Shown: positions 46,261 to 60,111, counted from the first letter of the stretch. The stretch: DNA of 64,000 nt from Gymnopus androsaceus JB14 (GCA_009733575.1 ML769531.1:84081-148080); one strand, 5' to 3'. Numbers and translations: made by a program. The notes: generated by a model not told the origin, from the sequence alone.

Positions 46261-46429
46261 TTTCGATCCTCCAACACCAAGCTCGCCTTGCCTTTGCTGC
46301 CTGGTTCCAATGGATAGTCGTTTAATGGTAATACTTTCCAACAGAGACCGACCCGTGTGTGAGACAACATACCTCAATTAGTCCACTCCAGACCGGTCGA
46401 CATGCGGAGCTATATAATCTTATGCACCT

Positions 46430-47037
46430 CGGTCATTTTTGTCGATCCAGAAGTACCTCTAGGAACCCGGCGCATTCGTAACGTCTCAGTGACGAAACAT
46501 ATCTAGGGATTTTCTAAAATTTGAAAGACGAACGTTACTCTCTTCAAATTTTCTCCGAGTTTTTGGGACGCACAAGTACTTAGATACAACCTGTGGATTG
46601 TACGGGACTCTGTGATAGCCTTAACATCTCTGTAAAAGATCGCATGTTACTTTAGCTGCATGATGAAACATACACGCTTACTACCCGCATATCTGATACA
46701 TTCTTGGATACATTCTTGGCGAAAGTTGGGCGAAAGCCTGCCCGAGCGCAATTAGTCCACTGCCGCCGGTTCTCGTTTTGACGGAGAAGATGAAAATCAG
46801 ATAGAAAGAGAGCAAGTAGTCCATTTGCAGATACTTTCGTAAACGGGTTGCAAGCTTCAACATAAATACGAAGGCGCGTTCTGGAGATGTTGATGTTGGT
46901 GAAATTATTCATTGAAAGGCAACGTGAAATGCAGCCCGAATTGCGGACCGAGATAATGAGTCATCGAGGTCACGAGATTTGAATTTTCACAGGCTTGACG
47001 TTGACCATCAACAACACGCGCCTTGTCTTGAGCGACG
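46430..47037. other. Boundary region between the P450 array and SCC3
   Basis: Small minus-strand frames at 46652-46912 and 46905-47204 have no recognised motif. The stretch should contain the promoter of SCC3 (plus) and the distal 5' flank of P450 copy F (minus). No repeat words of the P450 unit extend past about 46440. Confidence 0.45.
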
Positions 47038-50000
47038 ATGAGCTCTCCTTCTGGCACTCCGACGCAGCCTCGTCGTTCTGCTCGAGAGAAGAAACAGTCC
47101 AAGCCTATCACAACCGGTAATAAATCCAAAGCTATCACTTTCTTATCAATGCTAAAATTTGGACAGTTACCGAACCTTCTACGACCGGCCGCAAAAGAAA
47201 GCATGTAGATACTGACGATGAAGGGCCTGCTGGAATTAACGATAATCCTCCCGAAGATGAAGATGCTGACGCTGATGAAGAGGACGTTGACGAAGATGGC
47301 AGCCAGGATGGCGATGAGCGACCGAAAAAGTCGAGGAAGAAAGCGAAAGGTCAGGCAGCCAATAAACCGCGTACAGCAGCTACTTCTACGCGTAAACCAA
47401 AGAAGCCACGCGTACCGAAGGATCCTACCACAACAAAATCCAAGAAACGCGCCAATGAAGCCCCTAATGCTCCCTTCGACCCCGCTTCTCTCACCAAAAC
47501 TACCAACATTTCCTTCGATAATCCTCTATTCAACGCCATCTTGAATCCAAACTCTGCACTTCAAGGGACTGTAGAGGACTTTCTCCAGTCTCTCAATGAG
47601 GATGAAAATCAAGCTTTAGCCGAATTGGTCAACATGATCTTGCGATGTTGTGCTTGCAATGATACCGTTGACGGTGATACTGCAGTCGACTACGACGGTG
47701 TACCCGATAGGCTGGATGAAATGGTAGAGGATCCGCACAAAGTAAGCCATATCTCTTTGGGGAAACTCCACAATGTTTTACGATTTTCCTAGACTACCGG
47801 CGCATACCCACTCGTTTCCAAAGTCTCACCGTTTCACAACACCAAGACAAAGTTTTCTTTTCGGGCAAACCTTTCAGAGTTCATATCACGCCTTGTAGAC
47901 TCTGCCGCCCTCCTTGGCTCGCTTTATAACTCCGAGCTCATGCCAACACTTTCGGTACATTGTCATCGTCACTGTACGTTTTAATAACTAATCTCCTATT
48001 ACAGGTCTGGCTAGTCACCATGTCGTCATCTCAAATTCGTTCAATTCGACACACATCGACTTTTATCGCCTTGGAAGTTGAAGCCGGTCTTTGCAAGGTC
48101 GCTCAAGAGGTCGAGAAGGAAGTCGAACTTACCGGGCGAATGAAAGAAGGTGAAAAGAAAAGAGCTCGTACCAAGGGAGCTACAGCAACTAGCAGCAAGG
48201 GAAAAGAAAAAGAACTCGATAACAAATTGCGCGAGTGTAAAGGCAGACAGACTAAATTGGAAGAATACATCAAAGACTTCATTGACCTGCAAGTTTTAAT
48301 TTCGCTATATGACCCGCTTATTATTCATCTTTTTCTTGCAGCGTTTTCATCCACCGATACCGCGATCTAGATCCTATAATTCGTACAGAATGTATTTCCT
48401 CGCTCTCTACTTTCTTCGAGACTCTTCCGTCACACTTTGCCACCGACTCCAACTACTTCCGTTATGTCGGCTGGGTGCTTTCGGATGTCGCTACAACAGT
48501 GCGCCTGGCTGCTGTTAAAGCCTTGCAAGTAGTTTACGAAGGCGCTGGAGCCGGACGTGGGTCTACGAAGAAGAAGAAAAAGGGGACCAGTGATGGTGTA
48601 GTACTCCCGGCATTGAGACACTTTACCACCCGGTTCCTCCCAAGACTGTTGGAAATCGCTCGCTATGATGTGGATATTAGCGTCAGAGTGGCGGTGATGA
48701 ACGTTTTAGGGTGCATAGATGAACTCGGTAGGCCTCTTTCTCTTTCTATCAAATAAACTGAAGCATCTACTAATGTGGTGTAACAGCGCTACTTCCCGAA
48801 GATGAACGCAGTCAACTGGGGACTTTGGTCTTCTCAGACGAGGCACGTGTACGAAAGGGCGTTGCCCGTTTCGTGAGCGGCGTCTTGGAGGAATGGGTTG
48901 ACGAAAAGATGGGGGAGATTGAGGAGCCTACAGCTACCGCTGGACGCGGACGCGGCCGGGGCAAAGCTGCTAGCAAACGAAAACTCGCTGCTAATGATGT
49001 TGACCGAGATAAAGTCGAGATCAAAGGTCTAGTCCGTTTGCTTGTCCGATGGGGGCGTGCTTTGGACCGTGACCGGCGAAAGGGCGCGAACGGCGAACAA
49101 GAGGAGGAGGAGGAGGAGGACGGCAGCGAGGGACAAGACGGAGGTACTGGTGATGCTGACATGGGTGCTGGTGATAGCGACGCACGCGGAATAGCTCCGG
49201 CATTGATTCCACCTCCCGGGAAGAAGATCGAAGGCCATATGGGTCCAGCCGTGGAGGCGCTTTGGGACGAGATGGACGTCGTGAGGGACTGGGAAGGTAT
49301 TCTGGATATGCTCGTTCTTGATCACAGTGCTGCGGCCGAAAATGGTGCACCCAACGGAAGGTCCCGCAAAAAGTCGGCTGCAAAGAAAAAAGGCAAGCAG
49401 ACGAACGGAGATGTAGATGGACAAGAAAGCGGGGATGAAGAAGATGACGACGACACCGCTTCCAATAGTACGAGGGTGGATCAATCATGGAGGCTCACTG
49501 AAGTCGAGGAAGGCGTCCTACTTGAAATATTGGTGACTTCGCTCGAAAGGACGAAAAAGGACGTGAGTGTTCCTTATCTTACTCAAGTGTAGGACTGAAG
49601 TTATGATATCAGGACGATAACGCTTGGGAACCTATAACTCAGGCTCTCATCAAAGCGCTCCCCCGCCTTTTTGTCAAGTATCAGACTGATGAGAATCGCA
49701 TAATTGAGGTCCTGAAACTACCGAGGTTGATGAACCTCGAAGTTTATCTCGAAATGAGGGAGACAAATGTGAGTAGTTGGCGTCTCAACTCAAAAGTGTC
49801 TGTGCTGAACGTCCATTAGGCTTATGTCTCTTTATGGTCCGACGTTTCCAAACAATTCCTCACTCACACCTCATCCTATGTTATCACTTCCGCCACGCAA
49901 ACTATCATATCGCATTTACTCGCCAACACTGCAATGTCCAATGTCAACAGCGAGCAAATCCTAGAACTCGAAGATGAACTTGCGAATTCCCTTCGGAATG

Positions 50001-52374
50001 CTGTCGCTGGTCCTGCACCACCAGCATCCTCTCCGGACCCCTCAATATCCTCCCGCGATATCGAAATTTGCCATCTCAGCGAGGACGAAGTTCTAACTTT
50101 GACTTCCATCATCCTTCGTTTGAGGACCTTGGCCCAACGTCGGGATCTGGCATCTTGCATAGAAGAGAACGAGGGAGGCAAGCACAGTAGCGTTTTCGAT
50201 ATCATATCTGCGATATCTGAAAGGGCAAGACTCAGTGTGGGAGGTGAAGGCCAGGTAAGATTTTTTTTTTCCTTTTGGCGTCTTGTGCTCATAGTTGTCC
50301 TATACCAGATGTTAGAGCAAGCCCTTCACTTATTGTCGCTCCATCTCATGTGGAAGAGTCGGCCTTTCCTTCATCCTCGTGATACCCCACTTTCGCAGGA
50401 TGAAGCACAGGATCGGGAGACTATGATCAACCAACGCGATGCTCTTGTAGAGAAACTGGTTGAGTACGCTGTGGGAACACAGGTACAGGGAAACGGTATC
50501 GTTGAAAGTGTCAAACGCGCGGTATGTATCCTTACGCACCCTGTCCTTTGGTCATTTATTCAGGGCTCGTATATAGGCTTTCCAGGACCTACTGGACACA
50601 CATATAATGTTCTTATCTCCTCCAACATGCGCTGAAGATGACTCTCCTAATCTGGCACTTGTTATGGATGACGAGGTACAGTGGCGGTGTGCAGGCTTTG
50701 TGCAAGCGGAGGTGGAGCGATATGCAGACTCATTGGGTTTGGATAAAGACCGTGACGATGCGGCTAGTGAGACAGAAGATGATGAAAGCGACAACGAAGG
50801 CAATGGGGGTGGAGACGGAGCGGAGGGTCAGTCGAAGAAGGCAAAGAAGACGAAAAAGCCCAGCTCGAAAGAAAACGAAACCGAAAGTCTGTTATTTTTT
50901 CCACCTCTCTCCTTTAATTCTGATGGTTTCTCTCTTAGTCGATTCCTCCTCTCAGCCTCATCTCGAAAAGGGATATATGTTCCTGAATCTCATGTCTGTC
51001 TTCCTTCGTGCGATTCATACTGGCGTTATTCAAGTACGCCACGGAGCTATTATACTTGCACATTATGGTAGACTTGGACCATCCTTCGACGCGTGTGCAA
51101 AGGCGGTTGTGGATCTGTTGAAAGAAGAGGGGCTTGGGAACGATAATGGCCAGTTAATCACCCTTGTAATCACGCAAACCATGAAAGAAGTGAGTGTATC
51201 TTCCGGGTTATCTACTGAACCTGATTCTAATCATTTCCTTCACGCAGGCTTTTGCTGTCTTTAAAAAATCGCAATCGAACGACGAATCAAATCTTGTCGC
51301 TCTGGCGAAACTCCTCTCTTCCTGCTTCCTCATTCGGGGGACTCAGTTGGCCATCTTACGCCGCCTCGATGCACAACATGTCGTGGAGATTCATACCGGC
51401 CTTATTACTTGGATAGTCAAGCAATTAGGAACGCGCGCAAACCCGAAGAATAACGACCATAAAGCCGCCCTATCGTTCTTCAGAGCTCTCATTCCTCTCG
51501 TTACCACAGTACAAAGCCGGGATGCCTTGAAAATGTTAGTTCTCTTTCTTTTTTCATGAATTTGAATGCTCATCGTTTCCGCAGCAAAGCACATCTGGAC
51601 CAAGCTTGGGTTCAAGCGAAAATTGAGCCCGCGAATACGAAGTTCTGGGACTCTCTACGAGCTTATGAGAAGCGTTTGGGTACTGCTATGGGCAAAGATA
51701 AACGTACGTATATAGCTCAGAATGCAACCAAAGGGCTAAGAACTCATTAAACCTTCACAGCTGGGCACAAAGCTCGTTCCGGGAAACGAAAGAAGGATGG
51801 CGGCGTTTCCACTGACGGAGAGGAAACTGAGGTGGAAAAGTTGGTTGACGACGAACACGCACTCTCAGATGATAATGCACCTCCGGAGCCTCCGCGCGCC
51901 CGTCCGCCTCCTCGCCCTCGCCGTGCTGCCGCAATGAAAACTCCAGCTCCCGAGCCTCCCGGTTCTGACACGGAACCCGACTCAGAGATTGAACCTCCCC
52001 CTCCGAAAACGCGTCCGCGTCCAAAAGCTGTCTACAAATCGAAAGCCAGTGTATCTCCTGTCAAAACGGCCTCTGTCCCTGGACCCCTTAATGGTGCTGA
52101 GACTCCCGTTAGCACCCGCAAGAGGCCCAGAGCAGATCAAGGAGTCGAAGAAGATCAAGAGATTACACCGCGGCCATCTCATAAGCGGCCCAGGCTAGAT
52201 GGAGAGGATGATGATGCAGAGTTACCAGAACAACAGGATGTAGATGCCGAAGAACACGCTCCAATTGCGAACGGAGATGACGCGGACGTTCCAGTTCCAT
52301 CGGTGATGCCTGAAGGGCGTGAAGCGACTCCTGCGGCGGACATACAAATACGCAGGAAGCGTATTCGCCATTGA
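47038..52374 (+). CDS. SCC3: Cohesin subunit SCC3 (SA/STAG family)
   Basis: SCC3 binds the SCC1 kleisin and holds sister chromatids together as part of cohesin. The start at 47038 (MSSPSGTPTQPRRSARE) leads to a basic/acidic N-terminal tail. FLQSLNEDENQALAELVNM and the STAG region with WLVTMSSSQIRSIRHTSTFI follow. Then come YRDLDPIIRTECI, FRYVGWVLSD and RLAAVKALQVVYE, the stromalin-conservative (SCD) signature, then HEAT-like helices to FWDSLRAYEKRLG. An acidic, Pro/Arg-rich disordered tail ends IRRKRIRH, stop 52372-52374. About ten short introns are used. Acidic insertions (EEEEEEDGSEGQ, DEEDDDD) are species-specific filler. The gene is complete and housekeeping in character. Confidence 0.92.
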
Positions 52375-52673
52375 ATGGATGACTGCTTATTTGACAGTAC
52401 CTATGTAGTACTTATACCCCTAATGGTTGCATTTACTTATGCTTTATTTCCTCCTTTTTAACTTATCGCTGTTGTTCAATCGTTTTCTGTCGTCGCTTTC
52501 GTTATTTAAGGATGTGAAATGTCATAACAGTGTATTTCGAGAGCTAGTCGAGAGACATGTGTACTATAATGATAAGACTTGAGACTGGCTCGCATGCGAG
52601 AAAGTCCATAGATGCAAAAATGTACAGACGGAATAAAAAGAGCGACTAGAGTGATTATCGAATGCAAAACCTT
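52375..52673. other. Convergent 3' flanks of SCC3 and the coiled-coil gene
   Basis: AT-rich, with no frame of note. Both neighbouring genes end here, so it should hold two 3' UTRs. Confidence 0.5.
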
Positions 52674-55600
52674 CTACTCTACATCTGAAAGTAATCCCAG
52701 TGTTGCCAACATTGCAGTGCCCTGAGCAAAATCAATGATCAGCATCGAGCTTAACAGGCCCAGGAAAGAAAACGTACATCAGCAGACATGCTCTGGTAGA
52801 CCTCCGTCAAGCCCGAGCGATCTGGCATTGACAAAGGTCGACTGCCACTGGTGCTGGAACGAGTGGAAACCTCTCCAAGATTCTCCTCCTTTCCTTGTAC
52901 CCGTGTTTGTCCAATGACAGACTGCGCTCGACGCGGTCTAAAGTCATTTCCGATACCAAGCATGTCACACAGCTCGTCGTGTGCGCGAGCCATTGCCCTA
53001 GTTTCTGTGTTCGGTGTATTCCCGTCCGTTAGAAAGCGCCTGTAAAATATTTAAGAACAGTGTAAGTAGATATATCGAATTGAACTCACCATAAATGATC
53101 TGGTGGAAGGCAGATCCGTCCGGATATCCCCAGGGCGATTCGGGCGTCGAGAGCGAGGTATTGGAGGGACTGGTGGTATATCTTCAATAGAGAACGCGGA
53201 TTTGATACCAGATAAAGATGCAGAGCTCAGCCTATTTATACTGCTCATGGAGGACCGAGTGGAAGACCGAGTGGAACGTAAACCAGCTTTGGAAACGCGA
53301 ATGCTCGATTTTCTCATGGCCAATACACGACTTGAACGATTGCTGGAGGTGACATCCTCCACCTTCTCGTTGAGCCTATCAAAATCATTAGCCACCTTCT
53401 CTGCCTGCTGCCAAGCGTCATCTCTTTCCGCCTCGAGTGCCAATACCTGCGAGCGAAGAGCATCCGATACAGCAAGCTGCTTAAGGAAACTTGCATTCAA
53501 TTTCCTGATGGCCATAGCCAGAGCACTCGCATCATGGATATCTCGCAAGGATGTCAACTGAGATACTTGCTCATCCACACTGTGCAGGTCTTCCGCCAGA
53601 CGATCAAGAACAACAGAAACATCCCGCAGTTCGTTGATGATACGCAGCGATGCACTTGGATCCTCATGTAGAGTTCCATCTACATGCGACGCCAGGGTAG
53701 CCAACATCTCCGTGCGTTTACGACTCATCGCTTTATAACGGGTCTTAATCTCCGTCCGGTGTAGTTCCAGTCTATGCAACTCGGCTGGAATGTCCTTGTC
53801 CACAGTCTCTAGACGTAGTAGACGAATTGCAGATGCCTCTGCGGATTGCCTAATCGCGCGCGACACGATATCCTGCAACTGAGCTGAAGTAAAAGTCCAC
53901 TTCGCGGCATCCATCGTGTATCCTCTCCATTTTGGGGCCGGCGTTTGAAATCGAGGGGAGCGAGGTGTGGTAGAAGAACCTGAGCGTAATCTGGTAGGGC
54001 CTCCTGCAACATTACTGTTGATCGATGAAACAGATCCATTGCGTTGCCGTCCATTGTGGTAGGAGATGTTTGCGACGTGGCTGGGACGACGAGGTCCTAG
54101 AGGTAGAGGCGGTCGACTGCGCCCACGTCGTCCTCCGATACTAGACGTTGACTGTCGCGAAGAATCAGCACGACTACTCGGAGGACTGTTGGGGCTCATT
54201 GTGCCTCTGTACTCTGATTCCCCGGTTGTTGGAGTCGGATTGTCGTGACCTTGGTTCTGATCAAATACAAGGGTATAATATGGCGGCGGTGAGCCCATGG
54301 ACCGTATTGAGGGCGCACCACCCATTTCCAGTTCTGCCGATGAACCTGTGGAAGGCGGAGTATTGTCCAGAGGATGCGAAGAGGGCAGCTGTGAAGACGA
54401 AGCTGGAGGAGGAGCTAGGGGATGAGGAGAAGGTGCAGCGGATCCAGGCAATGTTGACTGTGAGTGGATTGATTCTTGAGATGAAGCATCGGAATGGGCG
54501 GGAACTAAGAGGGAAGTAGTCGATCCCATCTGAGGTAGTCCTGGTGGCAGAGGACTATGAATGGGAAACGATGACACACCAAACACTGACGGAGAGGGCG
54601 GTAATGGCGGCAGCCCTCTCACTGTCAGAGATGTCTGAGAGGAGTTATTCGCCGGTACATCCTCCAGTTTGACGGCAAGTTCGCCCACAAGATCCTGTTC
54701 TCTATGATGATGAAACGATGGTGGCTGTGACTGGGCGTTGTCCATGGAGTCTTCCAAAGACGGACTGAGCGTGTCGCTCTTGATCGACGGAGAGGGTTCA
54801 CCGTCAGAATTAGGGAATTTTTGAGTAACCCATGACGGATAAGACCGCTTGCGTTTGGATTCCTCTTCATCCTCAGGTTCTGGATCCGGAGGTATTGGCG
54901 GCGGCGCAATGGTAGTATATACGTGCTGAGTCCTGACCCTTATACCACTGGGTTGTCTCGAATGCCTAGCTCCAGATGCTGCGCGCGCAAGCATATGTTG
55001 GGCAAGCGCAGGCATCGGCTCTGCAGCTGTTATAGGTGTCGGAGGAACAGCAAGGACTATCTGGTCCATTGAGCCTCGATCGGTGGGCCCTGGCATTCCT
55101 GGTGAAGAACCTGGCGACCACATGGGACTGAACGCATGCGGAGTTTCAGGGAAAGTCTGCTTGGCATATAATTCTTGTTCGGGGCTGCTTGTCGGTGAGC
55201 TCGAAGAAGATACCGGGCGAGCTGTACTTATGAGATTATAGGATGTGAGGTCCTGAGAGTCCCGTACGATTTTGATGGGATTCGGGGCGCTCCCTGAACG
55301 CTGCCGGTTAAATAAACTGAAAACGGGAGGAGGAGGGAGGAGAGATGAAGCGGACTCCGGTTCTGGAGAGCTGGGTCCGTTTTGCTGAAGATAAATTTAG
55401 AAAAAGAGTATTTCATAGATATCATGGTACACGCACCTGCGAGCTTTCACCTATTGGTAGCAAGCGCACTTGCTGTGGTGTTCTTGTTCCTCGAGGACCT
55501 AAAATATGATAAGTTGAAACTTTTCAACGAAATAGTCCTCACTCACCGTTCGGGGACCCTGAACCACTACTACCTTTGGTATTCCGCCTCGAATCACGTC

Positions 55601-57234
55601 TGTAAGGAGCAGGTGGAGAAAGCTGGGAGCTGGATTCTTCAGATATAGGAGAAAATGGAGGTCGAAAGTGTAGAGCATCCATCGAAATCGGTATCAATCC
55701 TCCCGAGTTAGGTGCTTCTGCACTGTCGGGTGACATGGGAGCAGCAGTGGAATAATAGTCGTCCAACATCGTATCATATTCCTTTCCAGAAGATGTGGTT
55801 GATATTGGTCGATTAGATGATACGCCAGAAACATTGGACAGTCGCTCTGGATTTGGAGAGAGGAAAGGCGAAGGTGCGTATAGTGAATCTGACGCAGAGG
55901 GAAGGGGTCCGTTGTCACTTGCAATGTGATCGGGGATAGACGGGCTGGACGAGTCAGCTTCCGAAATCCGCGAAATCCGCCGGGATTGTTCAGAGGAGAC
56001 GGGCTCTCCAATACTATGGGAACGAACCAAAGAGGTATCTCCTTCCGATTCATTCTGCAGCAACAAGCTCCCTGTACTCTGGCGTTTTCGCTTCGAGTCG
56101 CTGAGCCGTCGAGGGTTGCTGGGTGGAATGTAGACAGAATCAGCATTCGGTGGTAATGGGACAAGTGAATGATAGTCGGGAGTATTCCCGTACATTGGTG
56201 AGTAAAGGAAGGGGTTTTCATCGCGAGGTAGGGTGGCTGAGTCGGTACGCGTGAGGACTGAACCTCCACTTCGATACCGCGAAGCGCGCTCATCGCTCGA
56301 CAGCACAAACGAGTTTCCAATTAACGCCCGAGCCAATGTCGTCCCGGACACAGCGCTCGCTGAATACTCTTCTCCGGAGTGTATGGACTCTGGCCGCGAT
56401 GATGGATAACTATATGTTCCCTTTGAACCACCAGAAGATCGAATAACTTGTACTTTTGGACCATGCATAGACGGATTAGGGATTTTGATTGGTGAAGGCG
56501 CGGTCTTTTTGAAAGCCGGCATCTACATCATAATTGTGTAAAGTGTAAAAGGAATACATATGGAGGTAACTCACCATTCCTTGGGGAGGTTTATCCCTAG
56601 TCTGTACAAAGCTTGAAGCCTAATGAATTGAAAATCAGAAATAACCACTGAGAAAACGAATATAAGCGCGCACGTCCATCGCTTCCAAATTTGCGACAAT
56701 ATGGCTGTCGTTTGACGAGGAAGAATATCCTTCTTCATCAGTGTAGACGCTCTCATCATCCTGCTGCACTTCCTCATCTTCTCTACCCTCATCTTCTCTA
56801 CCCACAATACCCTCCCGCGTAATCATACGCTCTTCTGGCAGCTTGCTACTGCCGGCACCTGGAGATTGGTGGTCCGGCTCTCCATTATACATCCTCGTAT
56901 CCAATAAATGGGAAGGTATCCAGTCCGACATGGAGTCTGAAGGAAGCTCTAAATCGAGCTTTTTCGGAGGAGTTGAAGGGCGAACTGGGGTCAATTGTGG
57001 ACTGATATAATCGTCTGTTGAGGGAGGGGGGGAGGTAACGGGGGGCGACTGGAACGGAAGCTGAGCGTCGAGTTCCTCCTCCTCGTAGCTTTGTATACTC
57101 TGCGTTGGTGTGATATGAACAACATCGGTGGACGCGTAGGGGTGAGAGTTGGGAGATTCGAAGCGACGAATTCCAAAGTTTTTCGGCTTCCGCAGGGCTT
57201 TACCGTAAGATATGAAGGAAGAAAGATTGGGCAT
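52674..57234 (-). CDS. Large uncharacterised Ser/Pro-rich coiled-coil protein
   Basis: One gene of about 1,400 residues appears to span several open stretches. An N-terminal exon starts at 57234 (MPNLSSFISYGKALRKP). A Ser/Pro-rich disordered part covers 55430-56520, and another covers 53900-55380. A helical coiled-coil module is encoded by about 53320-53930 (AAKWTFTSAQLQDIVSRAIR, LHRTEIKTRYKAMSRKRTEM, then a heptad-rich run to EAERDDAWQQAEKVANDFDR). The last exon encodes ETRAMARAHDELCDMLGIG. A GTACGT donor near 52778 allows a final exon ending LLSDVE with stop at 52674-52676. I know of no function. The layout suggests a scaffold or cortex protein conserved in related fungi. Confidence 0.7.
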
Positions 57235-57524
57235 GGTCGCAAGTCATGCACAAATGTTTCTCAGATGATAAGATCAGCGTAAGGTAAGAACAGAAGCGGA
57301 AAAGGAACGAAGGAATGAAAACAGCAGGTATTAGATGGTGTGTAAAGTGTAAAGGGTCGAGCGGTAGCGACGCCTGTCCTCCATCAGTCGAGATGTTTAC
57401 ATCTGTACCACTGGCATCAACGGAAGGCGCATGCTAATACAGCCACTAGTGTTCCGGAGCTTTAACCGGAACCAAAAATACAGCCCCCATTTAAGCGAAA
57501 CGTTTCCGGAAAAACGATGAGTAT
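57235..57524. other. Promoter region of the coiled-coil gene
   Basis: This is the 5' flank of the minus-strand gene starting at 57234. No clear TATA box and no repeat is seen. Confidence 0.4.
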
Positions 57525-57971
57525 TTGAGGCGTATCCAGAATCCCTCCCTTCCAATGGTCAATCCTAAAGTCCGCTCTAGAGAAAAGAAACTTAGGACCG
57601 AGGTGCCTGATGGAGATGATTATCCTTATATTGAATTTAAAAAGTTACCAGAGTTGAACGTTGAGCCTAGGCGTCTAGGGTTCCGTCCATCTGTTTGGGA
57701 AAAAGGTTCGGGAAGTGTGAGCAACCTCGATAAGCACGTGGCCTTCATCGGAGCACAACGGCGGCGCTCTCTCCATTTCGTATTCCGAAATTCGTTGCAG
57801 CACAGCTCGTCGCTACAAGCAGTGTTAAGGTATTTCAACAACATTGTAGTTAGTCTCGTTCATCTCTCACATCCCCAAAAACTTCGGCGAGAAGGCACTA
57901 TAGCTGATGGTAGCCCCTATAGATACCCCAACTTACATGTCAAGTGCGGCCCAGAGACGGCCCCATGCTGA
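57525..57971 (+). CDS. Hypothetical protein, weak
   Basis: An open frame of 148 codons. The first half (VNPKVRSREKKLRTEVPDG, then YPYIEFKKLPELNVEPRRLG) has protein-like composition, while the second half is Ser/His/Leu-rich and may be non-coding. No recognised domain and no clear splice sites. It could be the first exon of a longer gene or a relic. Confidence 0.25.
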   Translation: MRRIQNPSLPMVNPKVRSREKKLRTEVPDGDDYPYIEFKKLPELNVEPRRLGFRPSVWEKGSGSVSNLDKHVAFIGAQRRRSLHFVFRNSLQHSSSLQAVLRYFNNIVVSLVHLSHPQKLRREGTIADGSPYRYPNLHVKCGPETAPC

Positions 57972-57974
57972 AAG

Positions 57975-59764
57975 GAATCTACAGGTCGTTGATGATATGA
58001 TGTATTGATCATCTTGATATCTATGCGTCTAGGGGCTCGGTAAACAACGAATTGACCGGCTTCATTATAACCAGTCTCGTCATGGTTAGATGCAGACACT
58101 ACGAACCTTTCCTCAAGTGTACGTAGTATACGAATTTGCGCCGATATTTTGGCATCTGAGTAACATGAACAAGCTGAACACGGTTCATTGGTTGCCAACT
58201 ATTGACAACGCTGAACAGATTCTTCATCATCATAGAGCTGATGAAAAGAGGGTACTTTAAGTTCGAGTACTTTAAGTTTCAGGAAAACACGGGTAAGTAC
58301 TTACTTTTATCTAATTCATATATGGACCGCCGTCTCAACAGATGCAATGTTTCCAAAGTGGTCGCTGCACGCACAGATGGATAGATTTTTCGGATTCATC
58401 CGACTCGGATAGATTATGAAGTCCATGGATCAGGCTCGTACGCACACGATGTCCCGTATGACGCCGTATTTTGAACGGGGAACGGTGGATTAATCCAACA
58501 AAGTAGTTGCGAATCAATAGGTCGCATCAAATCATTCTCAACTTGACATGGAGCAACATACCTGAGAATACCATAATCCATATATCCTATCCATACCGTA
58601 ACGAGATACACAAGGTGAGCCGCTCTTATATAGCATTGCGAGTTTACCAAATGAGTCTTGGAACGGCCAAGCGAGCTGGAGACTCGCATAGATGTAGATG
58701 GCTCGGATATTATGGCAGCACGATGCATGTACAAGCACAAATTGGGACCGATGAACAAGATTGTAAGGCCTTGAGAGACAATCTCGTATTCTCCCACAAG
58801 TCAACATCCCGCATGAATCCAATCTTCGACTTGTCTTGTTGGTTTTTTGACGGAAGACAACGACGCAAAAACGACATATGCAAGCATGCGCATGCGTATC
58901 CTGTCTTAGGAGCGTTATCGGTATTTCATCCCTTTACAACACGGCGAGATTATCTGCTGATCTCTGGATGAGAGACTGATGGGCCGACGCTTCCAGAGAC
59001 ATAAAAATCTCACCAACTATGAAGCAGATCAATGGGAAACAACTGAGCAAGTTGCGATATGGATTGGATTGGAAAATCCCCTGAAGTCCCCCAAATAATA
59101 ATCAGCCCAGTCAATGTAAAGGCTCGATTCTGAAATGGAAAGATGAATAGAAGTCCGACTCTGGTAATAATCGGATTTCGAACGAGATGTACGCGTAGAA
59201 TGATGATTATTGCAGTAAGATTGCGCTAGGACTTCTAAATTTTGACCATCACTTGTGGCAACACGAGAATATCGTTGCATAGCAAAGTTTAAACGACTTG
59301 AAACCGATTGAGACCCACGGTCTCTAAAATCCGCACCCCTATATCATCGAAAGACCGCCGCAAAGATAATTGGACGCATATGCAACGATGGAGTTGAAAT
59401 AGATAGAGTAAGTCCATTGGGCACTGGATCCTGGGCACTAGATCAGTACTAGATCCTTCCTTCCTACAAGCTATCGGAATTCGTAGTCGTCTTCAAATAG
59501 AAGTTATTGACAAATCGATCAGGAGAGGCAAGATGAACTGGCAGCGCGACGCGACTTACCAGGTCCATCAAGACGCATTTGGAATGCAATGCGAGTAAAT
59601 TCCTAACGACATGAGCAGAATGAACAGGAATTAAATAATAATGAGCTCGCAATATGTCGTGGTTAGTATGGTTGAAAAGAGGAATGACCGTGACTCCGGC
59701 GCTTCTCAATTACTCCGCCATGTCCCAGCTATAAAATCAACTAGTAACCCTCCCATAGCATGTC
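57975..59764. other. Long stretch without a supportable gene
   Basis: Frames on both strands (58414-58797, 58507-58971, 59029-59280) reach 80-150 codons but overlap one another and show no motif. Base composition is even. The words GCGACGCGACTTACCAGGTC (59546-59565) recur at 59927-59946, so local duplication has occurred. Confidence 0.35.
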
Positions 59765-59880
59765 AGATCTAGATATCATATAGACTACACAACAATACAC
59801 TAAAATTAACCCATCCATCCAAATCACTCACTCAGCCCCAGAATCTCGTTCAACCACCTTGGCGCAAGGCGACAGAGCTT
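59765..59880 (-). pseudogene. Copy of the 3' end of the sphingolipid desaturase gene
   Basis: ATCACTCACTCAGCCCCAGAATC with TCGTTCAACCACCTT (about 59822-59860) and the flanking AGATCTAGATATCATATAGA match 61330-61460, which encode the tail and 3' UTR of the desaturase. Only the last few codons and UTR were duplicated, about 1.55 kb away. Confidence 0.65.
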
Positions 59881-60111
59881 GGAAATAAATCTAGACAAAT
59901 CCATTATCAAGGAAAGGAAGTCAGTCGACGCGACTTACCAGGTCAGTAATTCCGAAGACGCGTTTGCATGTAATTCGAGTAGCTTCAGCTCGAAGTGTGT
60001 TGCGGTGGTTGAAAAGAACAAGAACTGTCAACGCGCCGACCAGAAATTTGTACATTCAAAAAGGTAAAAGTAACATGTAACTAAGTAGTGGAGGAAGTAG
60101 ATGAAGAATTG

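Noticed and set aside
49021..49488. Minus-strand frames of about 150 codons inside SCC3
   Set aside because: They are shadows of the acidic, GC-rich SCC3 coding exons on the opposite strand.
58414..58971. Overlapping frames of 94-154 codons on both strands
   Set aside because: They overlap one another, show no domain or splice context, and the region has no relic of a known gene.
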